A stretch of DNA of 64,000 nucleotides. It comes from Gemmatimonadota bacterium (GTDB lineage Bacteria > Gemmatimonadota > Gemmatimonadetes > Gemmatimonadales > Gemmatimonadaceae). Location of the stretch: NCBI GenBank assembly GCA_016182795.1, contig JACPFW010000006.1, positions 1 to 64,000 of the forward strand. The letters are read 5' to 3'. The notes under the pieces were generated by a model. It searched no databases and had not been told where the DNA came from. It saw nothing but the letters and a program-made list of their open reading frames with translations. Made by a program: the position numbers and the translations under genes. Of this stretch, positions 1 to 11,200 are shown one piece after another (position 1 is the first letter of the stretch; each line of letters begins with the position of its first letter).

Positions 1-478
1 GATTCAGGACGGCAAGCGTTCGGTCTTCTTCAGCCGCACGTCGGGCGGGTATCCGTTTGAGCTGGGGCTCGGCAACTACGTGCTGACGCAGGGGCTCGCC
101 CGCAAGCTGCTGACCGATTCGATCGTCGGCGGCAAGGACACCGTGAACGTGGAGGGCGAAGGGTGGGTCGACATCAGCCGCATGAAGTCGCTGACGTCGG
201 AGTTCCGCGCGCCGACCTCACTCGTGCGCAAGAACAAGTGGGTGGACCGCGCGTCGGTGGGCATTCCCTACCTCTACGTGTCCACCAACTACGTGCTCTC
301 CGAGGCGCTGGGCGCCGTTGGCGATCGGGCGGGCGCGCAGAAGGCGCTGGGCGACGCGATGAAGGTGGCGCGCGCCACGGGCCTTGGGGACTTGTTCGAA
401 GGGAGCGCCCCGCCGCCTCCGCCGCCGGTGGTGTCCGGCGACTCGGCGCGCAAGACGGCGGTGCCCGTCAAGCCGTAG
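1..478 (+). CDS. C-terminus of a probable DUF2723 (TMEM260-like) membrane protein, 5'-truncated
   Basis: The reading frame is open from the window edge (frame starting at base 2) and ends at the TAG before 479, so only the last 158 or so residues are present. The start of the visible part (IQDGKRSVFFSRTSGGYPFE, then LGLGNYVLTQGLARKL) resembles the soluble C-terminal part of DUF2723 proteins, which are large multi-spanning proteins related to protein O-mannosyltransferases. The end is a low-complexity tail with a run of six prolines. No membrane segment is visible here; those would lie upstream of the window. The 3' end overlaps the convergent Hpt gene by 11 bases. The family call is from memory of the motif order and is moderate to weak. 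Confidence 0.45.
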   Translation, partial: IQDGKRSVFFSRTSGGYPFELGLGNYVLTQGLARKLLTDSIVGGKDTVNVEGEGWVDISRMKSLTSEFRAPTSLVRKNKWVDRASVGIPYLYVSTNYVLSEALGAVGDRAGAQKALGDAMKVARATGLGDLFEGSAPPPPPPVVSGDSARKTAVPVKP

Positions 479-815
479 CTTCGCGCAGCACCTCAGTGGC
501 CGCCGTGTACGAATCGTGCACGGCGGCCACGTGTGCTTGGGCCCCGGCGATGTCGCCCTGCTTCGTGGCGAGTTCGACCGCGAGGCAGGCGTCGGCCAGA
601 ACGGTGAGACCTAGCTGACGCGAACTCCCCTTCAACGTATGCGCCGCTTCGGCCGCGCCCTGCGCGTCGCCGGACTCGAGGGCTTCGCGCAACGCCGCCA
701 CGCGGCCCGCGGAATGTTCGATGAACACGCCGGCCATCTGGCGCACCAGTCCATCACCGCCCAGGGCACGCAGCCCGTCGAGCGCGGTTCGCACCGATTC
801 TGGAATCTCGGTCAC
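468..815 (-). CDS. Hpt (histidine phosphotransfer) domain protein
   Basis: This is a 115-residue stand-alone Hpt module, the usual size for one four-helix-bundle phosphotransfer domain. The diagnostic AAHTLKGSSRQLG stretch carries the phospho-accepting His59 followed by the Lys-Gly-Ser turn. Such proteins shuttle phosphoryl groups between a hybrid histidine kinase and a response regulator. No kinase or regulator is adjacent, so the partners cannot be named from this window. The gene is divergent from the glycogen operon (110 bp between the two starts) and converges on, and slightly overlaps, the gene to its left. There is no membrane segment or signal peptide, so it should be cytoplasmic. Confidence 0.85.
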   Translation of the reverse strand: MTEIPESVRTALDGLRALGGDGLVRQMAGVFIEHSAGRVAALREALESGDAQGAAEAAHTLKGSSRQLGLTVLADACLAVELATKQGDIAGAQAHVAAVHDSYTAATEVLREATA

Positions 816-925
816 AGTCTACTCCGGTCGGGGGGACCTTTTTTCGCTGGCCTAATCTAGCAGGCCGAGCGTCCTCCGGGATGCCGGGCCGCGCGTTAAC
901 TTGAGGATGTCTCCTGAAGGCAACG

Positions 926-3406
926 ATGCGGCCAACACACGAAATGCGATTCCCGCCGAGCACGGGGCCAGCCGCCGACGAGGCGATCCTGACCTTCCGG
1001 GCGCGGGTGCTCGACAAACTGACGTACCATGTGGGCAAGGATGCCGGGCACGCGCTCGAACACGACTGGTTCGTGGCGACGGCGCTCGCCGTGCGCGACT
1101 ACGTGACGCGGCATTGGATGGACTCGACGCGCCGCACCTACCGCGACGGCAGCAAGCGCGTCTATTACCTCTCGCTCGAGTTCCTGATCGGGCGACAGCT
1201 CTTTGAAGCGCTGGGCAATCTGGGCCTCACCGAAACGGCGCGTCAGGCGCTGGCCGACCTCGGCGTGGATCTCGACCGGCTGCGCAAGCGCGAGGCCGAT
1301 CCCGGCCTCGGCAACGGCGGGCTCGGGCGGCTCGCGGCCTGCTACCTCGAGTCGATGTCCACCATGCGGATTCCCGCCTACGGGTACGGCATCCGCTACG
1401 ATCACGGCATCTTCCGCCAGGCGCTCACCGACGGCTGGCAGGTGGAGCTCCCCGAGGAGTGGCTGTCCTCGGGCAACCCGTGGGAGTTTGAACGCCCGGA
1501 GGTGACGTACACCATCGGCTTTGGCGGCCACGTGGAGAGCGTCGCCAACGCCGACGGCACGACCAGCGCCACCTGGCGCCCGGCGGACGGCGTGAAGGCC
1601 GTGGCGTACGACACGCCGATCACCGGCTGGCGCGGCGCGCACGTGAACACGCTGCGCCTGTGGTCGGCGCGGGCCGCCGATCCCATCTCGCTTCAGGAGT
1701 TCAACCGCGGCGACCACGTGGGCGCGCTGGCCGAGCGCGTGCGGCTCGAGGCCGTATCGCGCGTGCTCTACCCGGCCGATCACACTTCCGCCGGCCAGGA
1801 ACTGCGCCTGCGGCAGGAGATCTTCTTCGCCTCGGCGTCCCTGCAGGACATCCTGCGCCGGCATCAGTCCCAGCACGGCGACCTGCTGACCCTGCCCGAC
1901 CACGTGGCGATCCAGATCAATGACACGCATCCGGCGATCGCGATCCCGGAGCTGATGCGCCTGCTGGTGGACGAGCACGGGATGAACTGGGAGCTGGCGT
2001 GGGACATCACGCGCTCGGTGTTCAACTACACCAACCACACCCTGCTGCCCGAGGCGCTGGAGAAGTGGTCGGTGCCGCTGATGGAAGGGCTGCTGCCGCG
2101 CCATATGCAGATCATCTTCCAGATCAACGGCCTGCACCTCGACGAACTGCGCACGCGGGGCTGCACCGACACCGGCGTGCTGTCGACGGTCAGCCTGATC
2201 GAGGAGAATGGCGGGCGCAGCGTGCGCATGGGCAACCTCGCATTCCTCGGCTCGCAGCACGTCAACGGCGTTTCGGCGCTTCACACCCAGCTGATGCGCA
2301 CCACCGTGTTCCGCGATTTTGCGTCGCTGTACCCGGGGCGCATTGTCAACAAGACCAACGGCATCACGTTCCGGCGCTGGCTGTATCAGGCCAACCCGGC
2401 GCTCACCGACCTCATCATCCGCGCGGTGGGGCCCACCCTGCTCGACGATGAGAGCCGCCTGCACGAGCTGGAACCGTACGCCGACGATGCGGCGTTCCGC
2501 GAGCGGTTCGCCGCAATTCGGCGCGCCAACAAGGTGGCGCTCGGACGCATCGTCGCCGAACGCCTGTCGGTGCCGCTGAACCCGGACGCGATCTTCGACG
2601 TCCACATCAAGCGCATTCACGAGTACAAGCGGCAGCTGCTCAACCTGCTGGAGACCATCGCGCTGTTTCAGGACATGCGCGACAATCCCACGGCGCAGTG
2701 GGTGCCGCGCGTGAAGATCTTTGCCGGTAAGGCGGCGCCGGGGTACGAGCAGGCCAAGCTGATCATCAAGCTCGCCACCGACGTGGCGCGGGTCGTCAAC
2801 CGCGACCCGGTGGTGCGCGAGCGGCTGAAGGTGGTCTTCATCCCCAACTACAATGTCAGCGTCGCCGAGGCGGTCATCCCGGCGGCCGACCTGTCGGAGC
2901 AAATCTCGACCGCGGGGATGGAAGCCTCGGGCACCGGCAACATGAAGCTCGCGCTGAATGGTGCGCTGACCATCGGCACGCTCGACGGCGCGAACATCGA
3001 GATCGGCGAGCATGTGGGCACCGACAACCTGTTCATCTTCGGCCTTCTCGCCGACGAAGTGGCCGCGCGCCGGCGCGAGGGCCTCGACGCCAGCGCATCG
3101 ATCGCGGCATCGCCGGCGCTCGAGCGAGCGCTGCACGATCTCGCCACCGGCGTCTTCTCGCCCGACGACCCAACGCGCTATCGGGGGCTGGTCGACGGCC
3201 TGCGCCACCACGACTTCTTCATGGTCTGCGCCGACTTCGCGGCCTATCAGGCCACGCAGCATACGATTGCAGAGACGTACCGCGACCCGGCGGCGTGGTG
3301 GCGAAAGGCGGTGCTGAACACCGCCCGCATGGGTTGGTTCTCCGCTGACCGCGCGATACTCGAGTACGCGCACCAGATCTGGGATGCCGGGCCGGAAAAG
3401 AGCTGA
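926..3406 (+). CDS. glgP: Glycogen/starch/alpha-glucan phosphorylase
   Basis: The protein has 826 residues, the normal size for this GT35 family. It phosphorolyses alpha-1,4-glucan ends to glucose-1-phosphate using pyridoxal phosphate. Family landmarks appear in order: the [18 protein letters not shown] loop near residue 127, the [12 protein letters not shown] block, and the PLP-binding [14 protein letters not shown] motif, whose lysine is about residue 674. The ATG at 926 is preceded by a GAAGG ribosome-binding sequence. It is the first gene of a five-gene glycogen operon and its 3' end overlaps glgB by 23 bases, implying translational coupling. Having the degradative enzyme first, together with all the biosynthetic enzymes, suggests storage turnover is controlled as one unit. 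Confidence 0.96.
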   Translation: MRPTHEMRFPPSTGPAADEAILTFRARVLDKLTYHVGKDAGHALEHDWFVATALAVRDYVTRHWMDSTRRTYRDGSKRVYYLSLEFLIGRQLFEALGNLGLTETARQALADLGVDLDRLRKREADPGLGNGGLGRLAACYLESMSTMRIPAYGYGIRYDHGIFRQALTDGWQVELPEEWLSSGNPWEFERPEVTYTIGFGGHVESVANADGTTSATWRPADGVKAVAYDTPITGWRGAHVNTLRLWSARAADPISLQEFNRGDHVGALAERVRLEAVSRVLYPADHTSAGQELRLRQEIFFASASLQDILRRHQSQHGDLLTLPDHVAIQINDTHPAIAIPELMRLLVDEHGMNWELAWDITRSVFNYTNHTLLPEALEKWSVPLMEGLLPRHMQIIFQINGLHLDELRTRGCTDTGVLSTVSLIEENGGRSVRMGNLAFLGSQHVNGVSALHTQLMRTTVFRDFASLYPGRIVNKTNGITFRRWLYQANPALTDLIIRAVGPTLLDDESRLHELEPYADDAAFRERFAAIRRANKVALGRIVAERLSVPLNPDAIFDVHIKRIHEYKRQLLNLLETIALFQDMRDNPTAQWVPRVKIFAGKAAPGYEQAKLIIKLATDVARVVNRDPVVRERLKVVFIPNYNVSVAEAVIPAADLSEQISTAGMEASGTGNMKLALNGALTIGTLDGANIEIGEHVGTDNLFIFGLLADEVAARRREGLDASASIAASPALERALHDLATGVFSPDDPTRYRGLVDGLRHHDFFMVCADFAAYQATQHTIAETYRDPAAWWRKAVLNTARMGWFSADRAILEYAHQIWDAGPEKS

Positions 3407-5597
3407 GCCGCCGGACGACCCGGCGCTGACCCGCGACGTCATCGAGGCGATCGTGGCGGGGCGCCATGCCGATCCGTTCGCGGTGCTCGGCATCCATGAG
3501 GATTCGCTGGGCGTGCACGTGCGCACGTTCATTCCCGGCGCCGAGCGCGTGGAGGTGCTGGCGCGCAACGGGCGCACCATCGGCACGCTCACCCGCAACC
3601 ACGCCGCGGGGCTGTTCGCCGGGCGCATAGACCGGCGCATGCGGTACGTGCTGCGCGCGCGGCGCGGCGGCGACCAGTGGACGGTCGACGATGCCTACGC
3701 CTACGGTCCCGTGCTCGGCCCGATGGACGACTGGCTGATTGGCGAGGGGACGCACGCCAATCTGTACGACCGGCTCGGCGCGCATCCCATGGTACATGAG
3801 GGAACCAAGGGCGTGCACTTCGCCGTCTGGGCCCCCAACGCCCGCCGCGTGGCGGTGGTGGGGGATTTCAACCAGTGGGACGGCCGCCGTCACGTAATGC
3901 GCCTGCGGTTCAACACCGGTGTATGGGAAATCTTCATTCCGGTGATTGGCGACGGCACGCTGTACAAGTACGAAATCATCGGCGCCGCCGGTGACCTGCT
4001 GCCGCTCAAGTCCGACCCGGTAGGATTTGGCGCCGAGTTGCGCCCATCCACCGCGTCGGTGGTGCGCGACACCACGCGGTTCACGTGGACCGACGAGGCG
4101 TGGATGGCCGCGCGCGCCGAGGGTGACGCGCGACGCACGCCGCTGTCGGTGTATGAGGTGGACCTTGGATCGTGGCGCCGAGGGTACCACGGCGAATGGC
4201 TCAGTTACGACGATTTGAGCAAGACGCTGATTCCATACGCCACGTCGCTGGGCTACACGCACCTCGAGCTGTTGCCAATCACGGAGCACCCGCTCGACGC
4301 CTCGTGGGGGTACCAGCCGATCGGACTCTTCGCGCCCACGTCGCGGTTCGGCGAGCCGGCCGACTTTGCGCGATTCGTGGACCGCTGCCACGCGGCCGGT
4401 CTTGGGGTGATCGTGGACTGGGTGCCGGCGCATTTCCCTGTGGACCCGCACGGCCTGGCGCGGTTTGACGGCACGGCGCTCTACGAGCACGAGGACCCGC
4501 GGCTCGGATTCCACCCCGACTGGAACACCGCGATCTTCAACTTCGGCCGGCGCGAGGTGGTGAACTATCTCATCGCCAACGCGCTGTACTGGCTCGACCG
4601 GTATCACGTGGACGGCCTGCGCGTCGATGCCGTGGCGTCGATGCTCTATCTCGACTACTCGCGCAAGGACGGCGAGTGGATTCCGAACCGCGACGGCGGC
4701 CGCGAGAATCTCGAGGCCATGGCATTCGTGCGCCGGCTCAACGAGACGGTGTACGCGCGTTATCCGGGCGTGATGACGATCGCCGAGGAGTCAACCGCGT
4801 GGCCAGGGGTGTCGCATCCGGTCTACCTGGGCGGCCTCGGGTTTGGCTTCAAGTGGAACATGGGGTGGATGCACGACACGCTGGCGTACATGGGCGAAGA
4901 CCCCGTGCACCGGCGGTGGCACCACAACCGCATGACCTTCGGCCTGCTCTACGCGTTCACCGAGAACTTCGTACTGCCGCTGTCGCACGATGAAGTGGTG
5001 CACGGCAAGCGGTCGCTGTTGGACCGCATGCCGGGCGATCCCTGGCAGCGGTTTGCGGCCCTGCGAGCCTACTACGCACTGATGTGGGCGTATCCGGGCA
5101 AGAAGCTGCTGTTCATGGGGCAGGAGTTCGCCCAGGGGCGCGAGTGGAACCACGACACGTCGCTCGACTGGGACCTGCTCGATCGTCCGGAGCATCAGGC
5201 AGTGCAGGCGCTGGTCCGCGACTGCAACCGGCTGTATCGCGGCGAGCGCGCCCTGCACGAGCGCGACTGCGAAGGCGACGGGTTCCGGTGGATCGCGGTG
5301 GACGACGCCGCGCATTCGGTGTTCGCGTGGGCGCGCTTTGGCGGCGACGGCGCGCGCCCCGTGGTGGCGGCCGCGAACTTCACACCGGTGCCACACACCC
5401 ACTATCGCCTGGGCCTCCCGCGCGGCGGACGCTGGCGTGAGATTCTGAACAGCGATGCGTCGGCGTTTGGTGGCTCCAATGTGGGCAACGCGGGCGGCGT
5501 GAACGCCGAGCCGGTGCCATCGCACGGGTTCCCCTTCTCCGCGGCGGTCACCCTGCCGCCGCTCGGCACGTTGTGGCTGGCGCACGATGGCGACTGA
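3384..5597 (+). CDS. glgB: 1,4-alpha-glucan branching enzyme
   Basis: This 737-residue protein is a GH13 glycogen branching enzyme, which cuts alpha-1,4 chains and re-attaches them through alpha-1,6 bonds. Two N-terminal beta-sandwich (CBM48-type) modules precede the TIM barrel; the second contains the typical [20 protein letters not shown] stretch. Catalytic residues expected in GH13 are visible: nucleophile Asp415 in [12 protein letters not shown], the acid Glu pair 468/469 in IAEEST, and Asp536 in [12 protein letters not shown]. The start lies inside the end of glgP, so its translation is probably coupled to that gene. The length and all key residues match the family. Confidence 0.96.
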   Translation: MPGRKRAEPPDDPALTRDVIEAIVAGRHADPFAVLGIHEDSLGVHVRTFIPGAERVEVLARNGRTIGTLTRNHAAGLFAGRIDRRMRYVLRARRGGDQWTVDDAYAYGPVLGPMDDWLIGEGTHANLYDRLGAHPMVHEGTKGVHFAVWAPNARRVAVVGDFNQWDGRRHVMRLRFNTGVWEIFIPVIGDGTLYKYEIIGAAGDLLPLKSDPVGFGAELRPSTASVVRDTTRFTWTDEAWMAARAEGDARRTPLSVYEVDLGSWRRGYHGEWLSYDDLSKTLIPYATSLGYTHLELLPITEHPLDASWGYQPIGLFAPTSRFGEPADFARFVDRCHAAGLGVIVDWVPAHFPVDPHGLARFDGTALYEHEDPRLGFHPDWNTAIFNFGRREVVNYLIANALYWLDRYHVDGLRVDAVASMLYLDYSRKDGEWIPNRDGGRENLEAMAFVRRLNETVYARYPGVMTIAEESTAWPGVSHPVYLGGLGFGFKWNMGWMHDTLAYMGEDPVHRRWHHNRMTFGLLYAFTENFVLPLSHDEVVHGKRSLLDRMPGDPWQRFAALRAYYALMWAYPGKKLLFMGQEFAQGREWNHDTSLDWDLLDRPEHQAVQALVRDCNRLYRGERALHERDCEGDGFRWIAVDDAAHSVFAWARFGGDGARPVVAAANFTPVPHTHYRLGLPRGGRWREILNSDASAFGGSNVGNAGGVNAEPVPSHGFPFSAAVTLPPLGTLWLAHDGD

Positions 5598-5634
5598 CGG
5601 GCAGGCGCCCATTCCGATCTGAGGATCCATCATC

Positions 5635-6900
5635 ATGGCCAAGGTCTCGTACTCGACCCCGATCGCCCGCTCGACGATGGCGTACGTGCTGGCCGGCGGG
5701 CGCGGCGCGCGGCTCATGGAACTCACCGACCGGCGGGCCAAGCCGGCCGTGTACTTCGGCGGCAAGTCGCGCATCATCGACTTCACGCTGTCGAACGCGC
5801 TGAACAGCGGCATCCGTCGCATCGCGGTGGCCACGCAGTACAAGGCGCACAGTCTGATCCGGCACATGCAGCGGGGCTGGAACTTCCTGCGCCCCGAGCG
5901 CAACGAGAGCTTCGACATCCTCCCCGCCAGCCAGCGCGTGTCGGAGCACGAGTGGTACCGCGGCACGGCCGACGCCGTCTTCCAGAACATCGACATCATC
6001 GACGGCTACGACCCCGAGTACATCATGATCCTCGCCGGCGATCACGTGTACAAGATGGACTATGAGCGCATGCTCGTGGAGCATGTCAACTCGGAGGCCG
6101 ACGTCACGGTGGCGTGCGTCGAAACGCCCATCGAGTATGCCAGCGGGCTGGGCGTGATGCACGTCGGCGAGCACGACCGGATTCTGGCGTTTTTCGAGAA
6201 GCCGGCGCTCCCACCGGAGATGCCAGACAAGCCCGGCTGGGCGCTGGCGAGCATGGGCATTTACGTTTTCAAGCGCACGCTCCTCAATGAACAGCTGCGC
6301 CGCGACGCCGCCGATCCATTGTCGACGCGCGATTTCGGGCGCGACATCATTCCGTACCTCGTGAAGCACGGCAAAGCAGTGGCGCATCGCTTCACCGCGT
6401 CGTGCGTGCGCGGCAAGGACGAGGCCGACGTGTACTGGCGCGACGTGGGCACGATTGACGCCTACTTCGACGCCAACATCGACCTCACTGATGTGGTGCC
6501 GCAACTCGACCTCTTTGACCGCAACTGGCCGATCTGGTCGTACTCCGAGATCACGCCGCCGGCGAAGTTTGTCTTCGACGAGCATGACCGGCGCGGCGAG
6601 GCGGTTTCGTCGCTGGTCTCCGGCGGGTGCATCGTGTCGGGCGCCACGGTGCGCCGGTCGCTGCTGTTCACCAGCGCGCACGTGCACTCGTACGCGCGGG
6701 TGGAGAACGCCGTGATTCTGCCCGAGACCGACATCGGGCGGCACGCGCGCCTGCGCAACGTCGTCATCGACCACGGGGTGCGCATTCCCCCGGGGCTGGT
6801 TGTCGGAGAGGATCCCGTGGAGGACGCCGCGCGGTTCCGCCGCACGGAGCGCGGCATCTGTCTCATCACGCAGCCGATGCTCGACCGGCTGGGAGCGTAA
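5635..6900 (+). CDS. glgC: Glucose-1-phosphate adenylyltransferase (ADP-glucose pyrophosphorylase)
   Basis: The 421-residue protein makes ADP-glucose from ATP and glucose-1-phosphate, the committed step of bacterial glycogen synthesis. The nucleotide-binding signature appears at residues 19-38 as [20 protein letters not shown], followed by [20 protein letters not shown] and the glucose-1-phosphate-site stretch GTADAVFQN. The C-terminal third is a left-handed beta-helix rich in hexapeptide-like repeats, as in all GlgC enzymes. It sits 37 bases after glgB and 2 bases before glgA. The enzyme is usually allosterically regulated, but which effector applies here cannot be read from the sequence. 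Confidence 0.96.
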   Translation: MAKVSYSTPIARSTMAYVLAGGRGARLMELTDRRAKPAVYFGGKSRIIDFTLSNALNSGIRRIAVATQYKAHSLIRHMQRGWNFLRPERNESFDILPASQRVSEHEWYRGTADAVFQNIDIIDGYDPEYIMILAGDHVYKMDYERMLVEHVNSEADVTVACVETPIEYASGLGVMHVGEHDRILAFFEKPALPPEMPDKPGWALASMGIYVFKRTLLNEQLRRDAADPLSTRDFGRDIIPYLVKHGKAVAHRFTASCVRGKDEADVYWRDVGTIDAYFDANIDLTDVVPQLDLFDRNWPIWSYSEITPPAKFVFDEHDRRGEAVSSLVSGGCIVSGATVRRSLLFTSAHVHSYARVENAVILPETDIGRHARLRNVVIDHGVRIPPGLVVGEDPVEDAARFRRTERGICLITQPMLDRLGA

Positions 6901-6902
6901 CA

Positions 6903-8288
6903 ATGCTGCGGGTCCTGTCGGTCGCGTCGGAGGCGTATCCGCTGGTCAAGACCGGCGGTCTCGGCGACGTGGTGGGCGCGCTGCCGCTGGCGCTGGCGCG
7001 TGAAGGCATCGAGACGACGACGCTCCTCCCCGGATACCAGGGTGTGATTGGCGCGCTGCGCGACGCGACCATCGTCCACTCGTACGACTTCTTGCACGGC
7101 GCGCCGGCGCACGTGCTCGCCGGGCGCGCCGGCGACCTGTCCCTGTTCGTGCTCGACGCGCCGCACCTGTTCGCGCGCGGCGGAAATCCGTATGTCGCGC
7201 CCGACGGAACCGACTGGCCGGACAACGCGCAGCGCTTCGCCGCGCTCGCCGCCGCGGCCGCCGACCTCGCGCGCGGCGCGGTGCCCGCGTTTGTACCCGA
7301 CATCGTGCACGCGCACGACTGGCAGGCCGCGCTGGCCGTTGCCCTGCTGCACTACGCCGATGCCCCGCGGCCGGGAACGGTGATGACGATTCACAACCTG
7401 GCGTTCCAGGGCAAGTTTCCCAAAGACCTGCTCGCGGAACTGGGCCTGCCGCCGCACGCGTTCGCGCCTGATGGCGTGGAGTACTACGGCGAGATCGGGT
7501 TTCTCAAGGCGGGGCTCGCGCTCGCCGACCGGATCACGACGGTGTCGCCGACGTACGCGGCGGAGATCCGGTCGGAGATGCACGGGATGGGGTTGCACGG
7601 GCTCCTCCGGCATCGCGCCCCGGTGCTGTCGGGCATCCTCAACGGCATCGACACCGAGGTGTGGGACCCGGCCACCGACGCCCATCTGGCGGCAGCGTAC
7701 GACGCGCGGCGGGTCACGCGACGCGCCACCAATCGCGCCGCCCTGCAAGACCGCCTGGGGCTCGCTCGCGACCCCGATGCCCTGCTGGTGGGCATCGTCA
7801 GCCGGCTCACATGGCAGCTGGGGTCGGGCGACTTTGCGTTGGAGGAGACGTTGACGCAGGCTGCGGCGGCCAATCCGGCGCGCGTTGCGGTGAGCATCGG
7901 CTACGACGAGACGCTCGCGCACCAGATGCAGGGGAGCGTGGACGCTCTGCTCGTCCCCTCGCGGTTCGAGCCGTGCGGCCTGACGCAGCTCTGCGCACTG
8001 CGCTACGGCGCGGTGCCGCTGGTGGCCCGCGCCGGCGGACTGACGGACACGGTCATTGATGCCAACGCGGCGGCGATCGCCGCCGGTGTCGGCACGGGCG
8101 TCGTCTTCACCCCCGACTCCGTTGACGCGCTGGAGTTGGCGGTGGAGCGCGCGGTGACCCTGCGCCGCGACGACCGCGCGTGGCAGCAGATGCAGCGGCG
8201 CGGCATGAAGACCGACGTGTCGTGGACGCAGCCGGCGGCGCAGTACGCGGCGCTCTTTCGCGCGCTCGCCGCCGAGAGCGCGCGCTGA
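6903..8288 (+). CDS. glgA: Glycogen synthase (ADP-glucose type) with an internal deletion
   Basis: The 461-residue GT5 protein begins at the ATG two bases after glgC stops, giving the standard N-terminus with the ADP-glucose loop KTGGLGDVVGALP (Lys16). The C-terminal SRFEPCGLTQL motif is intact (Glu356, equivalent to E. coli Glu377). However, the conserved run between VSRLT and the LGSGD strand is missing: the sequence reads SRLTWQ directly followed by LGSGD (residues 299-310). In homologues a 'QKGxDLxLxAL' helix of about 22 residues lies here, including the lysine equivalent to E. coli Lys305, needed for ADP-glucose binding and catalysis. The frame is kept. Either the enzyme is impaired, or the sequence has an in-frame deletion error. 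Arg301 (E. coli Arg300) is retained. Confidence 0.9.
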   Translation: MLRVLSVASEAYPLVKTGGLGDVVGALPLALAREGIETTTLLPGYQGVIGALRDATIVHSYDFLHGAPAHVLAGRAGDLSLFVLDAPHLFARGGNPYVAPDGTDWPDNAQRFAALAAAAADLARGAVPAFVPDIVHAHDWQAALAVALLHYADAPRPGTVMTIHNLAFQGKFPKDLLAELGLPPHAFAPDGVEYYGEIGFLKAGLALADRITTVSPTYAAEIRSEMHGMGLHGLLRHRAPVLSGILNGIDTEVWDPATDAHLAAAYDARRVTRRATNRAALQDRLGLARDPDALLVGIVSRLTWQLGSGDFALEETLTQAAAANPARVAVSIGYDETLAHQMQGSVDALLVPSRFEPCGLTQLCALRYGAVPLVARAGGLTDTVIDANAAAIAAGVGTGVVFTPDSVDALELAVERAVTLRRDDRAWQQMQRRGMKTDVSWTQPAAQYAALFRALAAESAR

Positions 8289-8290
8289 TC

Positions 8291-11200
8291 ATGTGGCGCG
8301 TGCGCGACGGCCTGCCTGAGCCGCTCGGACTGACGCTCACCGCCGACGGCGCCAACATCGCGGTGTACTCCGCGAACGCGGAGCGCATTGAACTCTGTCT
8401 GTTCGACGCGTCCGACCGTGAGACGCGCCTGACGCTTCCCGCCCGCAGCGGGCACGTCTTTCACGGATTCGTAGAAGGACTTGCCGCCGGCGCCCGGTAT
8501 GGCTTGCGCGCGCACGGCCCGTACGTGCCGCACGACGGGCATCGGTTCAATCCCGCCAAGCTGCTGCTCGATCCGTACGCCCGCGCCATCGACCGCCCGT
8601 TCACGCTGCATGAATCGATGCTCGGCGAGCGGGCCGACGGCGCGCGCAATGACGACGACAGCGCGCCGCACATGCCGAAGGGCGTGGCGGTGGCCGGCGC
8701 CGCATCGCCCGCCTCCGCGCCGGGAGCGGCGCACCCGCGGGTGCCGTGGAACGAGACGTTCGTGTACGAGCTGCATGTGCGCGGCTTCACCCGCCTGCAT
8801 CCGGACATTCCGGATGCCATGCGCGGCACCGCCGCGGCACTCGCACAGCCGGCGGCCATCGAACACCTGCGCACACTCGGCGTCACCACCGTGGAGCTGA
8901 TGCCCGTGGCCGCGGCGGTGGATGAACCGCATCTCGTCCGCGCCGGGCTCCGGAACTACTGGGGCTACAACCCGATCGGCTGGTTCATCCCCGACCCGCG
9001 GCTCGCTCCGGGAGGGATCGCCGAAGTGCGCGACACGGTGGCCGCTTTGCACGACGCCGGCATCGAGGTGCTGCTCGACGTGGTGCTCAATCACAGCGGC
9101 GAGGGCGACGCCTTCGGCCCGACGCTCTCGCTGCGCGGCCTCGACAACGCCACGTACTATCGCACGGTGCCGGGTGAGGACCACCGCTACGTGGACGACA
9201 CCGGGTGCGGCAACACGCTGGCCCTCGATCGCGAGCCGGTGCTGCGGCTCGCGCTCGACGCGCTGCGGTACTGGGCGCAGGCAACGGGCGTCGACGGCTT
9301 TCGTTTCGACCTCGCCACCACGCTGGGGCGGCGCGAGACGGGGTTCGACCCGCGCGCGCCACTGATGGCGGCCCTCGGTGCCGATCCAACGCTCAGCGCG
9401 CTCAAGCTGATCGCCGAACCGTGGGACGTCGGCCCCGGCGGCTATCAGATTGGCGCGTTCCCCGCCGCGTGGGGTGAGTGGAACGACCAGTTCCGCGATA
9501 CCGTGCGACGCTGGTGGCGCGGCGACAGCGGTCTCACCGGCGAACTGGCCACGCGTCTGGCCGGCTCCGCGGACCTGTTCCGTTTTCGCCAACAGACGCC
9601 ATCGTGCTCCGTCAACTTCATCGCTGCGCACGATGGTCTTACGCTCGCGGACTTGGTGTCGTACGCGCAGAAGCACAATGACGCCAACGGCGAGCACAAC
9701 CGCGACGGCACCAACGCCAACCACTCGTGGAATGGCGGCGTCGAGGGTCCCACACACGACCCGCGCGTGCTCGCCGCCCGTCGCCGCGACGTGCGCGCCC
9801 TGCTGGCCATGCTGTTCTGCGCGCGCGGCACACCGATGCTCGCCATGGGCGACGAACTGGGACGCACGCAGCTCGGCAACAACAACGCGTACGCGCACGA
9901 CAGCGCGCTGACGTGGGTCGACTGGGAGCACGCTGACCGCAATCTCGCGCACTACACCGCCGCGCTCGTCGCGCTGCGGCGCGCACATCCCGCCTTGCGG
10001 GCCAATCGATGGCTCACCGGCGTCACCAACCCGGCCACCTCACTCCCCGACGTGGCGTGGCACCGGCCCGACGGCGGCGAGATGACGTCGACCGACTGGG
10101 AGCGGGACGACACGCGCCTGCTTGTTGCCGTCTTCGCCGAGGGCGCGTCGTTCACGACTGCCGATCGAGTGGCCGTCGCGTTGAACTGCTCAGATGCCGA
10201 CGTCCCCGCCCTGTTGCCGCGGGCGCGGCGCGGCTTTGCCTGGCATCAGGTGCTCGACAGCGCGGCCGAGACGCCCTTTGCCGAGCGTCTGCTTGCCACG
10301 CCGGCGGCGCTCGGCCTGTCGGCGCGCACGGTTGTGGTGGCGGTGGAACGCGCGATCGAACGCCCGCCGATGCGTACGCCCGAGCATTCACCGGAGCGCG
10401 CCGCCCCGCTGATGGAGGGTCTGCGGTCCTCGACCGCGCCCGCGCGCCGCGACGGCGCGTCCACGGAACGCTGCGCCGGCATTCTGCTGCATCCGACGTC
10501 GCTGCCGGGGCCGCACGGCATTGGCGATCTGGGGCCCGAGGCACATCGCTTTGCCGGCGTGCTTGCCGATGCCGGCGTGACGCTCTGGCAGATGCTCCCG
10601 CTCGGACCCACGGGGTACGGCGACTCGCCGTACCAATGCTTTTCGGCGTTCGCCGGCAATCCGCTGCTGATCCACGTGGACGGCGGGCACCCCGAGTTCG
10701 ACGCGCACCAGGTTGAGTTTGGGCGGATAATCGAACACAAACGCGCGCTGCTCCGCGCGGCGACCACCGCCCTCGCTCCCGACGCGGCGTATCGCGCGTT
10801 CGTCGCGGCGGAATCGTGGTGGCTCGAGGACTTCGCGCTGTTCATGGCGCTCAAGCATGCGCACGGCGGCGCGCCGTGGACGCGGTGGGAACCGGGCGCG
10901 GCGCGGCGCGCTGCCGACGCCCTGTCGCGTTGGCGTGTCGAGCTGGCGGACGAGGTGGAGCAGGTGCGCCGCGAGCAGTACCTGTTCTTCACCCAGTTCC
11001 GCGCGCTGCGGCACGCTTGCCACACGCGGGGCATTCACCTGATGGGCGACCTGCCCATCTATGTGGCGCACGACTCCGCCGATGTGTGGGCGCACCCGAC
11101 GCTGTTCAAGCTCGACGGGCGCGGCAACCCGGCGGTGCAGGCCGGGGTGCCGCCGGATTACTTCAGCGATAACGGGCAGTTGTGGGGCAATCCTATTTAC

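Noticed and set aside
896-3640. 914-residue open frame on the minus strand across glgP
   Set aside because: Shadow of the high-GC glgP gene; no recognisable motif, while the plus strand has a full phosphorylase.
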